A stretch of 64,000 bases of DNA, taken from Dyadobacter jejuensis. Lineage in GTDB: Bacteria > Bacteroidota > Bacteroidia > Cytophagales > Spirosomataceae. Positions 7,627 through 16,511 of this stretch are shown piece by piece (position 1 is the first letter of the stretch; every line of letters begins with the position of its first letter). A program made the translations under genes and the position numbers. The DNA lies in the NCBI RefSeq assembly GCF_003149085.1, contig NZ_QGDT01000001.1, positions 124,001 to 188,000 on the forward strand, given 5' to 3'. The notes under the pieces are model-generated. The model did not search any database. It saw only the letters and a program-made list of their open reading frames with translations, and was not told the DNA's origin.

Positions 7627-8203
7627 ACTACCGTACTATAACCAGGCCGATTTCACTCCACAATTTTTGAGTCCATCCGAGGCCCTTACGCAGATCGACC
7701 ATACTATTGGCGAATTTAGCTTCACCGACCAGCACGGTGCCACGGTTACCGATCAGGATATTGAGGGCAAAATCCATGTAGCTAATTTCGTTTTTACGAG
7801 TTGTATCAGTATTTGTCCGGTGATGACCAAGCATCTAAAAATACTCCAGGAGCAGTTTGGCGACAATCCGCAGGTAGAGGTGCTTTCCTATAGTGTCACT
7901 CCATGGATCGACACCGTCGATAGGCTGGAGGGGTACACCCAGCAAAACGGTATTACGGCTAAGAACTGGCATTTTCTGACTGGCAACCAGGCGGCGATTT
8001 ATGCATTGGCACGACAGTCCTACTTTGCCGAAGAGGACTTAGGCTTTACCAAGGACAGTAGCGATTTTCTGCATACGGAGCATGTCTTGTTAGTAGACGG
8101 TAGCAAACGTATACGAGGCATATATAATGGCACCTTAGAGCTGGAAACCCAGCAGCTTGCCAAGGATATCAGCTGGTTATTGGCGGAAGCTAAAAAGCCT
8201 TAA
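7499..8203 (+). CDS. SCO1/SenC/PrrC family copper-chaperone-like lipoprotein
   Basis: A thioredoxin-fold protein of the SCO1 family, which delivers copper to the CuA site of cytochrome oxidase or acts as a periplasmic thiol reductase. The copper-binding CxxxC is present at FTSCISICPV (Cys102, Cys106 if the start is 7499), and the later conserved His is in TEHVLLVDG. The N-terminus has a hydrophobic segment and lipobox-like SLWSC at Cys35. The start is uncertain: ATG 7499 or TTG 7511 both leave a long overlap with the preceding gene, while an upstream ATG at 7433 adds an unlikely leader. Its stop overlaps the end of convergent ispH by 4 bases. Confidence 0.88.
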   Translation: MGVGLGYWVPKIVLIFRTRYSFLFLLGLEVSLWSCQTAQKENRLPYYNQADFTPQFLSPSEALTQIDHTIGEFSFTDQHGATVTDQDIEGKIHVANFVFTSCISICPVMTKHLKILQEQFGDNPQVEVLSYSVTPWIDTVDRLEGYTQQNGITAKNWHFLTGNQAAIYALARQSYFAEEDLGFTKDSSDFLHTEHVLLVDGSKRIRGIYNGTLELETQQLAKDISWLLAEAKKP

Positions 8204-9429
8204 GCTTCCATTTTGGCCAATACTTCCTCTATAGGGCGCGTATCTTCATAATACGAGAGTATCTTGAGCATAATGGCCTCTACGATCGCATCGGGGCAGG
8301 AGGCACCGCAGGTGAGCATAATTCGTGCTGGCTCGGTGTCGGGTAAGAAATTTTGGGTGGTTACCTCCTTTTTGCCGTGCAGCACATAATGTTGAATCAG
8401 GTCTTTACTCAGTATTTTATGGGCCGATTCTATAAAGTAGGTGGGGAATTTGGTTTCACACAGTTCCACCAAATGGGAGGTGTTCGAGCTGTTATAACCT
8501 CCTGCTACCAGCACCAAATGCGCCTCGTGAGTGAGCAAGGCATAGGTAGCGTCCTGGTTATCGTTGGTGGCATAGCAGAGGGTATCGCGGGTATTGGCAA
8601 AGTGATTCTCCACTTCATGAGGCTGTAGATTATAATGTTGTATCATCACATTCTTCAGGAAGTCGGAAATCCCCTGGGTATCGGAGGCCAGCATCGTGGT
8701 TTGGTTGACGACCCCAATGCGTTTCAAGTCTTTTTCTGGGTCAAATCCCTCGGAATATTGGCCCTTAAAATCTATATAAAACTGTTCATAGGGCAAGCTT
8801 CCAGTAAGGTATTGGGCTAATACGCTCGTTTGGGCCATGTCTTTGACTACCACGGTAGGGGCATTGGCTTTGCTATGGGAAAATGTGGCCCTGGTTTCTT
8901 CGTGAGTAGGCTTGCCGTGAACGACGATTGAATAGCTCTTTTCCCCTATCTGGGCGGCTCTGTTCCACACTTTTTCTACGAAGGGACAGGTAGTATCGTA
9001 GATATAAGCATTAATACCCAGATTTTTGAGCTGGTTTTGGATTTCTAAGGTAGTGCCGAAGGCCGGGACAATCACGATGTCCTCAGGGCTCAAGCTTTCC
9101 CATGGGATGATCTGCCGACCCTCTGTATCCATAATGAATTGGACGCCTCTTTGGACCAGGTCACGGTTGACGTCAGGATTGTGGATCATCTCACTCAAAA
9201 GAAATATTCTTTTGTCGGGATTCTCTGAAAGTGCCTTGTAAGCGATGTCGATGGCATTTTCTACCCCATAACAAAAACCGAAATGGCGGGCAATCAGAAA
9301 CTGTACCGGGCCAAAATCGAGGATTGTGGGGCTGTAATCCCGCTTTAGTTTGTCTTTTTTTCTTCTATGCTCCTTAATGGGGCTAATGATACGGCTTCTA
9401 TAAAACTCGGGTATATCAAAGGTCTTCAT
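8200..9429 (-). CDS. ispH: 4-hydroxy-3-methylbut-2-enyl diphosphate reductase
   Basis: Last enzyme of the MEP isoprenoid pathway, reducing HMBPP to IPP and DMAPP with a 4Fe-4S cluster in the cytoplasm. The three cluster-binding cysteines lie in FGFCYGVENAI (Cys53), YDTTCPFVEKVW and LTCGASCPDAIVEAI. The proton-relay motif is seen at PTHEETRATFSH. At 409 residues it is the long form, with about 40 extra N-terminal residues and inserts as in cyanobacterial and plant enzymes; E. coli IspH is about 316. A consensus-like promoter lies upstream at 9494-9523. Confidence 0.95.
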   Translation of the reverse strand: MKTFDIPEFYRSRIISPIKEHRRKKDKLKRDYSPTILDFGPVQFLIARHFGFCYGVENAIDIAYKALSENPDKRIFLLSEMIHNPDVNRDLVQRGVQFIMDTEGRQIIPWESLSPEDIVIVPAFGTTLEIQNQLKNLGINAYIYDTTCPFVEKVWNRAAQIGEKSYSIVVHGKPTHEETRATFSHSKANAPTVVVKDMAQTSVLAQYLTGSLPYEQFYIDFKGQYSEGFDPEKDLKRIGVVNQTTMLASDTQGISDFLKNVMIQHYNLQPHEVENHFANTRDTLCYATNDNQDATYALLTHEAHLVLVAGGYNSSNTSHLVELCETKFPTYFIESAHKILSKDLIQHYVLHGKKEVTTQNFLPDTEPARIMLTCGASCPDAIVEAIMLKILSYYEDTRPIEEVLAKMEA

Positions 9430-9493
9430 ATTAGATGTTCGGCTTGGGAGTGACGTCTGGCGAAGTACTATGGGGCTTCGGCGTTCCTGGGTT

Positions 9494-9523
9494 CAAAGAT
9501 AACGTACCCGGTACAAAGAACAA
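9494..9523 (-). promoter_or_regulatory. Candidate ispH promoter
   Basis: Read on the minus strand, TTG (9523-9521) is followed after 19 bases by TATCTTTG (9501-9494), matching the Bacteroidota -33/-7 pattern. It lies about 65 bases before the ispH ATG. The -33 element has only three matching bases. Confidence 0.45.
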
Positions 9524-9634
9524 TCCTTGCTGGCGGTTTGTTCTTTATACTAAAAACTTATTTGTTGCCGACATGCAACTTTTTGAAAGTTACGGAGTCT
9601 TTGTTTCGTAACGTTAAAAAACCAAACCTACAGC

Positions 9635-10201
9635 TTGAAATCTGAACCCTATATCGACCAACATGTCGAGCTAGTAGCCCGTTGTAAGCTTGGGGAGCGA
9701 AAGGCACAGTATGAATTGTACCAGCGCTACTCCAAGGCTATGTTCAACGTCTGTATGCGCATATTGAATCATTTTGGAGAGGCTGAGGACGCTTTGCAAG
9801 AAGCGTTTATGGATGCTTTTACCAACTTGCATCAATTTAGGCAGCAGTCGACTTTTGGTGCCTGGCTCAAGCAAATCGTAGTGAATAGGGCGCTTAGCCA
9901 GATCAGGAGCCGAAAAGTAGAATGGGTAGAGCTGAGTAGCTGGGAGCAAAATGGAGGACAAACTTTAGCGGACTATCAGGAAGACTCAGATGAACTGGAC
10001 TTGGATGTACAACGTATACAAACAGAAATACTGATGCTGCCCGATGGGTATAGGGTCGTTCTGAGCCTGTATTTGTTCGAAGGCTACGACCATGAGGAAA
10101 TTAGTGAAGTGCTAGGGATTAGTGAATCGACTTCTCGTTCCCAGTACTTACGTGGTAAGCGTAAATTGTTGGAGAGAATCGGCAGCAGAAACGGATTATA
10201 G
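9635..10201 (+). CDS. ECF-type RNA polymerase sigma factor (second)
   Basis: A 188-residue sigma-70 family regulator. Region 2 is seen at residues 30-90 (FGEAEDALQEAFMDAFTNLHQFR, then FGAWLKQIVVNRALSQIR) and region 4 at 125-185 (LPDGYRVVLSLYLFEGYDHEEISEVLGISESTSRSQYLRGKRKL). No suitable ATG exists at the N-terminus; the TTG at 9635 gives MKSEPYIDQHVELVARCKLG, which has the expected length. It is followed 19 bases later by a membrane-anchored partner, then by a putative surface protein, forming a compact three-gene operon divergent from ispH. Confidence 0.93.
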   Translation: MKSEPYIDQHVELVARCKLGERKAQYELYQRYSKAMFNVCMRILNHFGEAEDALQEAFMDAFTNLHQFRQQSTFGAWLKQIVVNRALSQIRSRKVEWVELSSWEQNGGQTLADYQEDSDELDLDVQRIQTEILMLPDGYRVVLSLYLFEGYDHEEISEVLGISESTSRSQYLRGKRKLLERIGSRNGL

Positions 10202-10220
10202 ACGATTAAGTGATGGTATT

Positions 10221-10814
10221 ATGAAAGATAAATCGGGTAAAAAGGATCATTTAGAGCGATTTGTAAGGGATAATCGGGAGCGCTTCGACCAGTATGAGCC
10301 GTCGGCTCAGCTGTGGGAGCGGATAGACCGCGCCTTGCCCGCCGATGTCCCGTCCCCAAACGAGAAAAAGAAGGGTTGGATGCTGCCTCTGGCTGGGAAT
10401 TGGCTACGCATTGCCGCCGGGTTGGTGCTTGCATTAGGACTGGGCATGCTTCTTTATTTGCACGAAGGGGATGCTAGCGACCCTACGGCTCAGCAGCAGC
10501 CTAGCTACGACCAGGAAATGAGCCAGTATGCCCAACTGATCGACCAAAAGCGCGATGAGATCCTGAAGCTTACCAATCATAACCCAGAGCTTAGAAAAGC
10601 ATTCTCTTCGGACTTACAGGCCTTAGAGGCTAATTACCAATCGCTGAAGCAGGATCTGGGCAATGCCCCAAACCAAGAAGCGATGCTGCAGGCCATGATA
10701 CAAAATTTGCAATGGCAGATAGATCTGCTGAATCAACAATTAGACATCTTACAAAGATTTAACAATTCGACCGATGAAAACAATAAAACTGACGACCATC
10801 CTGCTGTTATTTAG
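10221..10814 (+). CDS. Membrane-anchored protein, probable anti-sigma factor
   Basis: A 197-residue protein with a cytoplasmic N-terminus (HLERFVRDNRERFDQYEPSA, then LWERIDRALPADVP), one membrane helix near residues 57-77 (LRIAAGLVLALGLGMLLYLH) and a periplasmic coiled-coil C-terminus rich in Gln and Leu. The N-terminal pattern is typical of Bacteroidota anti-sigma partners. The start at ATG 10221 is preferred over upstream in-frame ATGs that lie inside the sigma gene. Its end overlaps the next gene by 41 bases. The anti-sigma role follows from position and architecture. Confidence 0.7.
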   Translation: MKDKSGKKDHLERFVRDNRERFDQYEPSAQLWERIDRALPADVPSPNEKKKGWMLPLAGNWLRIAAGLVLALGLGMLLYLHEGDASDPTAQQQPSYDQEMSQYAQLIDQKRDEILKLTNHNPELRKAFSSDLQALEANYQSLKQDLGNAPNQEAMLQAMIQNLQWQIDLLNQQLDILQRFNNSTDENNKTDDHPAVI

Positions 10815-11808
10815 CCTATGTGCCATGGCAGGGGCCGTTAGGCCATACCAACATTCGCCGGACGAGAGACGTAGGGTTATTACTAAAGAGTTTTCTGTTC
10901 GTCCCGGAGAGGCCCTGTCCATTGACAACCAGTTTGGGAGTGTGACCGTTAACCTTTGGGAGCGGAATAGTATTAAAGTGGATATTAGAATAACCGCCAA
11001 TGCGGTTTCCGAATCGCGGGCGATGGCCTATCTGGATGCCGTACAAATCGATGAAGAGCGCCAGGGAGGTAAGATCATGATAAAGACGGTGATTGGTAGA
11101 GGACCTTTTACCAAAAATATTGGAGGGCAGCGCAACTCCCAATCTCTCCAGATCGACTATACCCTGTATATGCCCCGAGAAACGGCCTTGTTGGTCAAAA
11201 ATCAATTTGGCGATACCAAAATTCCTACCTTCCATGCCCCACTGACTATAGACTGTCGGTATGGCGACTTGTTTTCCAATGCCCTCGAAAATGTGTCCAA
11301 TCTCATCGAGATGAGCTATGGCAGCGCAAAGCTGGGCAAGGTAGTGGGCGGTAAATTCGATTTTAAGTACGCCGACTTAGAGCTAAAAGAAATAGTAAAA
11401 CTGGAGTTGAAAAATAAATTTGGCGAATTGAAGATCGAAGACGTTACAAACTTACAGGCCGATATCGATTATTCGAATGCTAAAATCGGGGTGATCCGTG
11501 GGCCTTCCCAGATCCGGCTCAATTATTCCAGCGATTTCAGTATCGATGAGCTCCAGAGCCTCAGTAAGACCCTGCAGATAGATGCCAACTATTCGTCGGT
11601 AGAGCTTCCTGCCCAGGCCAATCGGTTTAAGGTAAGCGTTACCCATGGAAACTTTAGCTATCCCGCGGGCAAGGCCTCCTTTACGGTACAGCCCGAAAAG
11701 GGAATACGCCCCGACAAGACCCAAAACTTCCAAGGGATAATCAGAAATGGAGCCGGAGCCGCCATTACAATCCAATCGAAATACGGCAATGTACGGTTCA
11801 AAGATTGA
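10774..11808 (+). CDS. Secreted DUF4097-like putative adhesin-domain protein
   Basis: A 344-residue exported protein with a clear signal peptide (residues 1-21). The remainder is a repetitive beta-strand protein with recurring NQFGSVTV, NQFGDTKI, CRYGDLFS, MSYGSAKLG, NKFGELKI and SKYGNVRF motifs, a right-handed parallel beta pattern typical of the DUF4097/DUF2807 putative auto-transporter adhesin group. It is the third gene of the second ECF operon and overlaps the anti-sigma gene by 41 bases. It probably resides in the periplasm or at the surface; its molecular function is not known. Confidence 0.75.
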   Translation: MKTIKLTTILLLFSLCAMAGAVRPYQHSPDERRRVITKEFSVRPGEALSIDNQFGSVTVNLWERNSIKVDIRITANAVSESRAMAYLDAVQIDEERQGGKIMIKTVIGRGPFTKNIGGQRNSQSLQIDYTLYMPRETALLVKNQFGDTKIPTFHAPLTIDCRYGDLFSNALENVSNLIEMSYGSAKLGKVVGGKFDFKYADLELKEIVKLELKNKFGELKIEDVTNLQADIDYSNAKIGVIRGPSQIRLNYSSDFSIDELQSLSKTLQIDANYSSVELPAQANRFKVSVTHGNFSYPAGKASFTVQPEKGIRPDKTQNFQGIIRNGAGAAITIQSKYGNVRFKD

Positions 11809-11809
11809 G

Positions 11810-13360
11810 CTACTTTTCGGTAAGTATGAGATACCTAAAATCCAATGGATCGAAAGTGCCCAATAGCTTCTGGATAAATTGCGGATCGGTAAGGTAAAAC
11901 TTTAGCAAGTTGTCATAGCGCTCCTGGGCTACTCCGTTCGGGAAAAGCTTTTTCTTTAACCCCATCAATTGTCCTATTTCCGAGCTATGGTTCCTTTCTT
12001 CTGCCTTGGTAAGGCGTTTTTCTAGCTGTAATAATATTTTTTCCAATCGGGTTAATGCCGCCTTTACGGTGGGCTCTAGGGTAGGATCTATGGCCGCCGC
12101 TTGCTCAGCAATGGAGTCGAAGAGGCCTTGCATAGCGAGCCTTTGGTTTTGTAAGTCCAGCTTGTTATTGCTAATCTGCTTCGTGAATTTTTTGCGTAAG
12201 CTCGTCTCGTCTAAAAACAAATCTTCCAGTGCTATTTCTAACTTATTAGCCTTGTCAACCTGGCCACCAGTGAGGCAAAGGGCGAAGTTGCGTGGGATCA
12301 GCATCGGGAAAGGAACCTTATAATGAGTAAAGATAGACTTGAGCTGCATCCAGTAGGGAATCTCTGACGGTCCACCAATATAGGCCAAGTTGGGTAGGAT
12401 TACCTCTTGGTATAAGGGGCGCATTACTACATTGGGGCTAAAGCGTTCGGGGTGTTGCTGGGTGAGTTCCAGGATTTCGGCTTCTTGGAAGCGTAAGTCG
12501 GTATTGAGTACTTGGTATTGATCCCCTTCCTTCACGATCCTTTCACGGATATTATTGTCGAGATAAAAGAAGTTGATTTCTCTTGCATAGACGGGGGTTT
12601 TGTATCCTAACCCCGTTAGTTCGGCGGAGGTTTGTGAGACGAGCTCTGCAGAGGGACTCTGTAATAATTCTTCTTGTATGGTCGGCAGAAAACATCGTTT
12701 AAGGTCGGGGTCGTCGGCGTCCAAACAGACCAGTCCTTCCTGGCCAAACAACTCATGCATATAACATCGAACGGCGTCCGCTAAGGTGCTGTGCTCCAAA
12801 TAGGCCTTTTTGAATAGCAGAAGCTCTTCGGGCAATTGCTTTAGAATGGCTGCCAGGTCGTTGGGGTTGAGCCGGCCTACTGCCCCAGTATAATCCCCTT
12901 GCCAACGATGCGTTTGGCCATCGAGGTGAAAAGAAGCGATTTCGTCGAAGTCATGGTCTTCGGTAGCCATCCAGTATACCGGAACAAAATGACAATCAGG
13001 GTAGGTTTTTTTTAATTCTCTGGCCAGATTGATGGTCGTTACCAGCTTATAAATGATGTATAGCGGGCCCGTAAATATATTGAGCTGATGGCCCGTGGTA
13101 ACGGTATAGGTATTAGGGGCGAGTAGAGGACTAAAATCGGGCTTATTAGGAAGGTTCTGGTATTGCTTTTCGAGGGCCTTTACCAATACCTTCCTGGTTT
13201 CGGGATCGAATGATTTCTTTTTTTCAATAGTATCCTGCGCCTTCTCCAGCGTAGGGAAGGTCTCGTAAAATTTGGCTACTTCTGGTTTTTGGTCGAGATA
13301 GTCCAACAAAAGGCTTGGGAACTGTCCTGTGCTACGTAAATCTATGGGAAGGGCATTCAT
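11810..13360 (-). CDS. bshC: Bacillithiol biosynthesis cysteine-adding enzyme
   Basis: Putative cysteine ligase that adds Cys to glucosamine-malate in the last step of bacillithiol synthesis in the cytoplasm. The protein is 516 residues from the start chosen at 13360 (MNALPIDLRSTG), close to the family length; an upstream ATG at 13474 would add 38 unlikely residues. Family signatures include VTTGHQLNIFTGPLYIIYK near residue 90, VYWMATEDHDFDEI, and YIGGPSEIPYW, with a C-terminal coiled coil. It ends 2 bases from the end of the convergent adhesin-domain gene. Its presence implies a bacillithiol-type thiol pool, known in several Bacteroidota. Confidence 0.93.
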   Translation of the reverse strand: MNALPIDLRSTGQFPSLLLDYLDQKPEVAKFYETFPTLEKAQDTIEKKKSFDPETRKVLVKALEKQYQNLPNKPDFSPLLAPNTYTVTTGHQLNIFTGPLYIIYKLVTTINLARELKKTYPDCHFVPVYWMATEDHDFDEIASFHLDGQTHRWQGDYTGAVGRLNPNDLAAILKQLPEELLLFKKAYLEHSTLADAVRCYMHELFGQEGLVCLDADDPDLKRCFLPTIQEELLQSPSAELVSQTSAELTGLGYKTPVYAREINFFYLDNNIRERIVKEGDQYQVLNTDLRFQEAEILELTQQHPERFSPNVVMRPLYQEVILPNLAYIGGPSEIPYWMQLKSIFTHYKVPFPMLIPRNFALCLTGGQVDKANKLEIALEDLFLDETSLRKKFTKQISNNKLDLQNQRLAMQGLFDSIAEQAAAIDPTLEPTVKAALTRLEKILLQLEKRLTKAEERNHSSEIGQLMGLKKKLFPNGVAQERYDNLLKFYLTDPQFIQKLLGTFDPLDFRYLILTEK

Positions 13361-13393
13361 GGAAGTTTTCGTTTCAACCGCTGTAAAAGAATC

Positions 13394-13401
13394 CAAATCT
13401 A
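13394..13401 (-). promoter_or_regulatory. Candidate -7 promoter element of bshC
   Basis: On the minus strand the sequence reads TAGATTTG, matching TAnnTTTG, 34 bases before the chosen bshC start. No good -33 element was found. It lies inside the longer alternative bshC frame and so mildly favours the shorter start. Confidence 0.3.
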
Positions 13402-13505
13402 TCCGAGTTAAAATAATAATTAAATGAACCGAGCAAATAACGTTAAAGTTCAGTAATTCTGATAGGGAGGGCAACCTATTCCTTTAAAATTTGGCGGATG
13501 GCCTT

Positions 13506-13545
13506 AAAACGACAAAGAGCCGTAAGTGCGGCTCTTTGTCGTTTT
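13506..13545 (-). terminator. Intrinsic terminator after the purF-type gene
   Basis: A perfect 17-base-pair inverted repeat (13506-13522 and 13529-13545) around a 6-base loop, with A-tracts and T-tracts at its ends so it could work in both directions. It sits between the end of the purF-type gene and the start of bshC. Confidence 0.85.
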
Positions 13546-13561
13546 CAACAATAATTTATGA

Positions 13562-15454
13562 TTAGTAAGCTCTTACTAACTTGCCTTCATGGTGGTTGGC
13601 ATAGGCCTTATTCACCACTTTGTTACCGCCTTCGGTAGGGTAGTTGCCTGTGAAATACCAGTCGCCGGTATGCTGAGGGCAGGCCAGGTGCAGGTTATCT
13701 ACAGTTTGGAATATGACGGCAAGCTCAGCGTTCAATCCTTGGGGCCTAATGATCTCCGCTATTTTATTGGACACCTCGTCGTCGGTAAACGGATCGTAGA
13801 GTGCCTTAACAAAATTGGTGTTATTAGGGTTTTTGGTCGCTATTGCGGTAACACACTGGGTGTATACCTCTTCGCGGAGGTGTTCCATATCTCGCTCTTC
13901 GATAAGGGCCATCGCCGCCCGGAAGGCCACGAAGTCCTTCATTCGCGACATATCGATGCCGTAGCAGTCGGGGAAGCGAATTTGAGGCGCAGAAGATACG
14001 ACCACTATTTTCTTGGGGTTGAGCCTATCGAGCATCGTCAGAATACTTTTCTCGAGGGTAGTCCCCCTTACGATGGAGTCGTCGATGATCACCACGGTAT
14101 CCACGTTTTTGCGCACGACCTCGAAGGTGGTGTCGTACACGCTAGAAACCATGTCGTCGCGTACTTCATCGGCAGTGATAAAGGTCCTCGATTTTACATC
14201 TTTGGTCACCAGTTTTTCAATACGCGGCCTAAAAGACAAAACCTTTTCTAAGTCTTCTTCGAATAAGATCCCTTCCATAATAGCCTGTTTACGCTTTTTG
14301 GAAAGGTATTCTTCTAGACCTTCAATCATCCCTAAAAAGGCGGTTTCGGCCGTATTGGGGATATACGAGAAAATAGTATGCTCTAAGTCGTAGTTGATTT
14401 CTTTCAGTATTTGAGGTATTAGTAGCTTACCCAGCTGCTTACGCTCATAGTAGATGTCTGGGTCGGTACCCCTCGAGAAATAGATTCTTTCGAAGCTACA
14501 GGATCTTTTCTCTAGACGCGGTAAGATGGGGAGCTCATTATACTCTCCATATTTATCGATGATCAGGGCTGAGCCTGGTGTTATTTCTTGGATTTGACCG
14601 TATTCTACGTTAAAGGCGGCCTTAATGGCTTGCTTCTCCGAAGCCACTACCACTACTTCGTCGTCGGCGTAGTAGAATGCAGGGCGAATACCGGCCGGGT
14701 CTCTGATTACAAAAGAGGCTCCATAGCCCGTCATGCCACACATGGCATAACCTCCGTCGAAGTCACGGCACGAGCGGTAAAGGAGTCTTTGGAGGTCGAT
14801 ATTCTCCTCTATTACATTCGAGAGGATAGGGTTTTCGTAAATCCCCTTAAATCTTTCAAAGACTCTTTGGTTCTCTTCGTCGAGGAAATGGCCGATTTTT
14901 TCCATGACGGTAACCGTATCCACTTTCTCTTTAGGATGTTGGCCAAGGGACACCAATTTGCCGAAAAGATCATCGACGTTGGTCATATTGAAGTTCCCCG
15001 CCATCACCAAATTCCGGCTTCTCCAATTACTTTGACGAAGCATGGGGTGGCAGTTCTCTACTTCATTGGTACCATGGGTGCCATAGCGCAGGTGTCCTAG
15101 CCAAACTTCACCGGTAAAGGCCAAGTTCTCTTGAAGCCATTGGGCATCGTTGGCCTTATCCTTATTGTTCTTAAGGCCTTTCCTGAACTTTTTATGAACT
15201 TTAGAGAAAATGTCCGTGAGGGGTTGAGGCTCCACGGATCGGTATCGGCTGATATACCTTTTGCCTGGTGGGATATCGATCTTGATGTTGGCAATTCCGG
15301 CACCATCTTGACCCCGATTAACCTGTTTTTCCATCATTACCGACAATTTATGGACCGCATAGAGCGGCGTATTGTACTTGTCAAGGTAATATTGATAAGG
15401 TTTCCTAAGACGAATAAGTGCTATCCCGCACTCATGCTTTATTGCGTCGCTCAT
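13562..15454 (-). CDS. purF: Amidophosphoribosyltransferase-type protein, long form
   Basis: A class II glutamine amidotransferase fused to a phosphoribosyltransferase domain, the PurF layout that makes phosphoribosylamine in the first purine step. The candidate catalytic Cys is Cys9 (KHECGIAL), so a short propeptide would be removed. Glutaminase motifs VNRGQDGAG, LGHLRYGTHG and AGNFNMTN follow. The PRPP-binding loop is VVIIDDSIVRGTT near residue 465. At 630 residues it is well over the usual 470-510, with extra segments in both domains and a C-terminal extension (HLACPQHTGDWYFTGNYP). Bacteroidota can carry two PurF-like proteins, so this may be the second, non-canonical one; the symbol is tentative. 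Confidence 0.82.
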   Translation of the reverse strand: MSDAIKHECGIALIRLRKPYQYYLDKYNTPLYAVHKLSVMMEKQVNRGQDGAGIANIKIDIPPGKRYISRYRSVEPQPLTDIFSKVHKKFRKGLKNNKDKANDAQWLQENLAFTGEVWLGHLRYGTHGTNEVENCHPMLRQSNWRSRNLVMAGNFNMTNVDDLFGKLVSLGQHPKEKVDTVTVMEKIGHFLDEENQRVFERFKGIYENPILSNVIEENIDLQRLLYRSCRDFDGGYAMCGMTGYGASFVIRDPAGIRPAFYYADDEVVVVASEKQAIKAAFNVEYGQIQEITPGSALIIDKYGEYNELPILPRLEKRSCSFERIYFSRGTDPDIYYERKQLGKLLIPQILKEINYDLEHTIFSYIPNTAETAFLGMIEGLEEYLSKKRKQAIMEGILFEEDLEKVLSFRPRIEKLVTKDVKSRTFITADEVRDDMVSSVYDTTFEVVRKNVDTVVIIDDSIVRGTTLEKSILTMLDRLNPKKIVVVSSAPQIRFPDCYGIDMSRMKDFVAFRAAMALIEERDMEHLREEVYTQCVTAIATKNPNNTNFVKALYDPFTDDEVSNKIAEIIRPQGLNAELAVIFQTVDNLHLACPQHTGDWYFTGNYPTEGGNKVVNKAYANHHEGKLVRAY

Positions 15455-15562
15455 ATGTCGCGTTATGCGTTAGAATTGAATTCCTATGCAGTTTAAAAAC
15501 GTATTCCGTTTGTTAATAAATCATTAACGAACAAAAAATAATCTTAGTTCGAAGAATCTTTG

Positions 15563-15570
15563 CAAAGGTA
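15563..15570 (-). promoter_or_regulatory. Candidate -7 promoter element of the purF-type gene
   Basis: On the minus strand the sequence reads TACCTTTG, a TAnnTTTG match, about 108 bases before the gene start. The spacing leaves an untranslated leader of around 100 bases. No clear -33 TTTG was found at the expected distance. Confidence 0.35.
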
Positions 15571-15741
15571 CAAATCCTTTCCTTATTAATGACGTACAGG
15601 TTTACGAGATTCTTCTATAAATAGTCGGTTCTTGTGGAGGCTGGAGGAATTCTTGCCGTTGGGATAGGGTAATATCACCCTTATCTTGTTTACTTTGTAA
15701 CTATATGCTTGAGACTGCGCTCAGCTATTTATCGATAGGGT

Positions 15742-16437
15742 ATGCTCTATAAAACCAAAGGAATTGCCATTAGCTATATTCGGTTCAGAGAATCGTCTAT
15801 TATCGCCAAAATATACACCGAATCTTTTGGTATACAGTCCTATATCGTCAACAGTGTGCGGAGCAGCAAGGCCAAAGGCAATAAGATAGCCCTGTTCCAG
15901 CCACTGACCCTGCTCGATTTGGTGGTGTACCATAAAGCCAAGCTTGATACGGTACATCGAATTTCGGAAATGAAATGTACCGTGCCTTTTCATTCTATCC
16001 CTTTCGACATTGCCAAATCGAGTATCGCCTTATTTTTAACCGAAATTCTTGGAAAAACCTTGAAGGAAGAAGAGGAAAACACCAAACTTTTTGACTTTTT
16101 AGTGCAGTCTATCCTCCATTTCGATGAGATGGAAGGAGAGTTTGAAAATTTCCATATACAGTTTTTGATTTACTATGCCTCCTATTTGGGTTTTGGTGTG
16201 GAAAGTATGTCTGAAATGGAGCGGGAGCTCCGGCAACATCATTCACCCTTTGGGGTAGATCCGCAACAGGACCAGGTGGTCGACGCCATATTGCAAAATA
16301 TTGGCTATGGAAAGGTGCGGCTCGATCGGCGCAGTAGGGCCAACTTGTTGGAAAAACTTATTTTTTTCTATAAAATCCATAATGAAGGGATGGGTGATCT
16401 CAGATCCCTCGATGTGCTTCGAGAGGTACTGCGCTAA
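15742..16437 (+). CDS. recO: DNA repair protein RecO
   Basis: Recombination mediator that loads RecA on gapped DNA with RecF and RecR. The 231-residue length fits. The N-terminal OB-fold is recognisable (MLYKTKGIAISYIRFRESSI, then KIYTESFGIQSYIVNSVR), followed by the helical domain (LFLTEILGKTLKEEEENTKLFDFL). No zinc-finger cysteine set is present, as in several family members. It is divergent from the purF-type gene, with 288 bases between them. Confidence 0.93.
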   Translation: MLYKTKGIAISYIRFRESSIIAKIYTESFGIQSYIVNSVRSSKAKGNKIALFQPLTLLDLVVYHKAKLDTVHRISEMKCTVPFHSIPFDIAKSSIALFLTEILGKTLKEEEENTKLFDFLVQSILHFDEMEGEFENFHIQFLIYYASYLGFGVESMSEMERELRQHHSPFGVDPQQDQVVDAILQNIGYGKVRLDRRSRANLLEKLIFFYKIHNEGMGDLRSLDVLREVLR

Positions 16438-16511
16438 CGATGCTTTTGCCGATAGATTCTGGCCTGATTTTAGTTAAAGTGTATGATAAATTGAAAAAAA
16501 ATGATGCTATT

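Noticed and set aside
13506..13545. Perfect 17-bp palindrome considered as an operator or attachment site
   Set aside because: A-tract and T-tract flanks and its position just after the gene stop fit an intrinsic terminator.
13589..14251. Plus-strand frame of 220 residues opposite the purF-type gene
   Set aside because: It lies fully inside a gene with clear motifs on the other strand, and its translation shows no domain.
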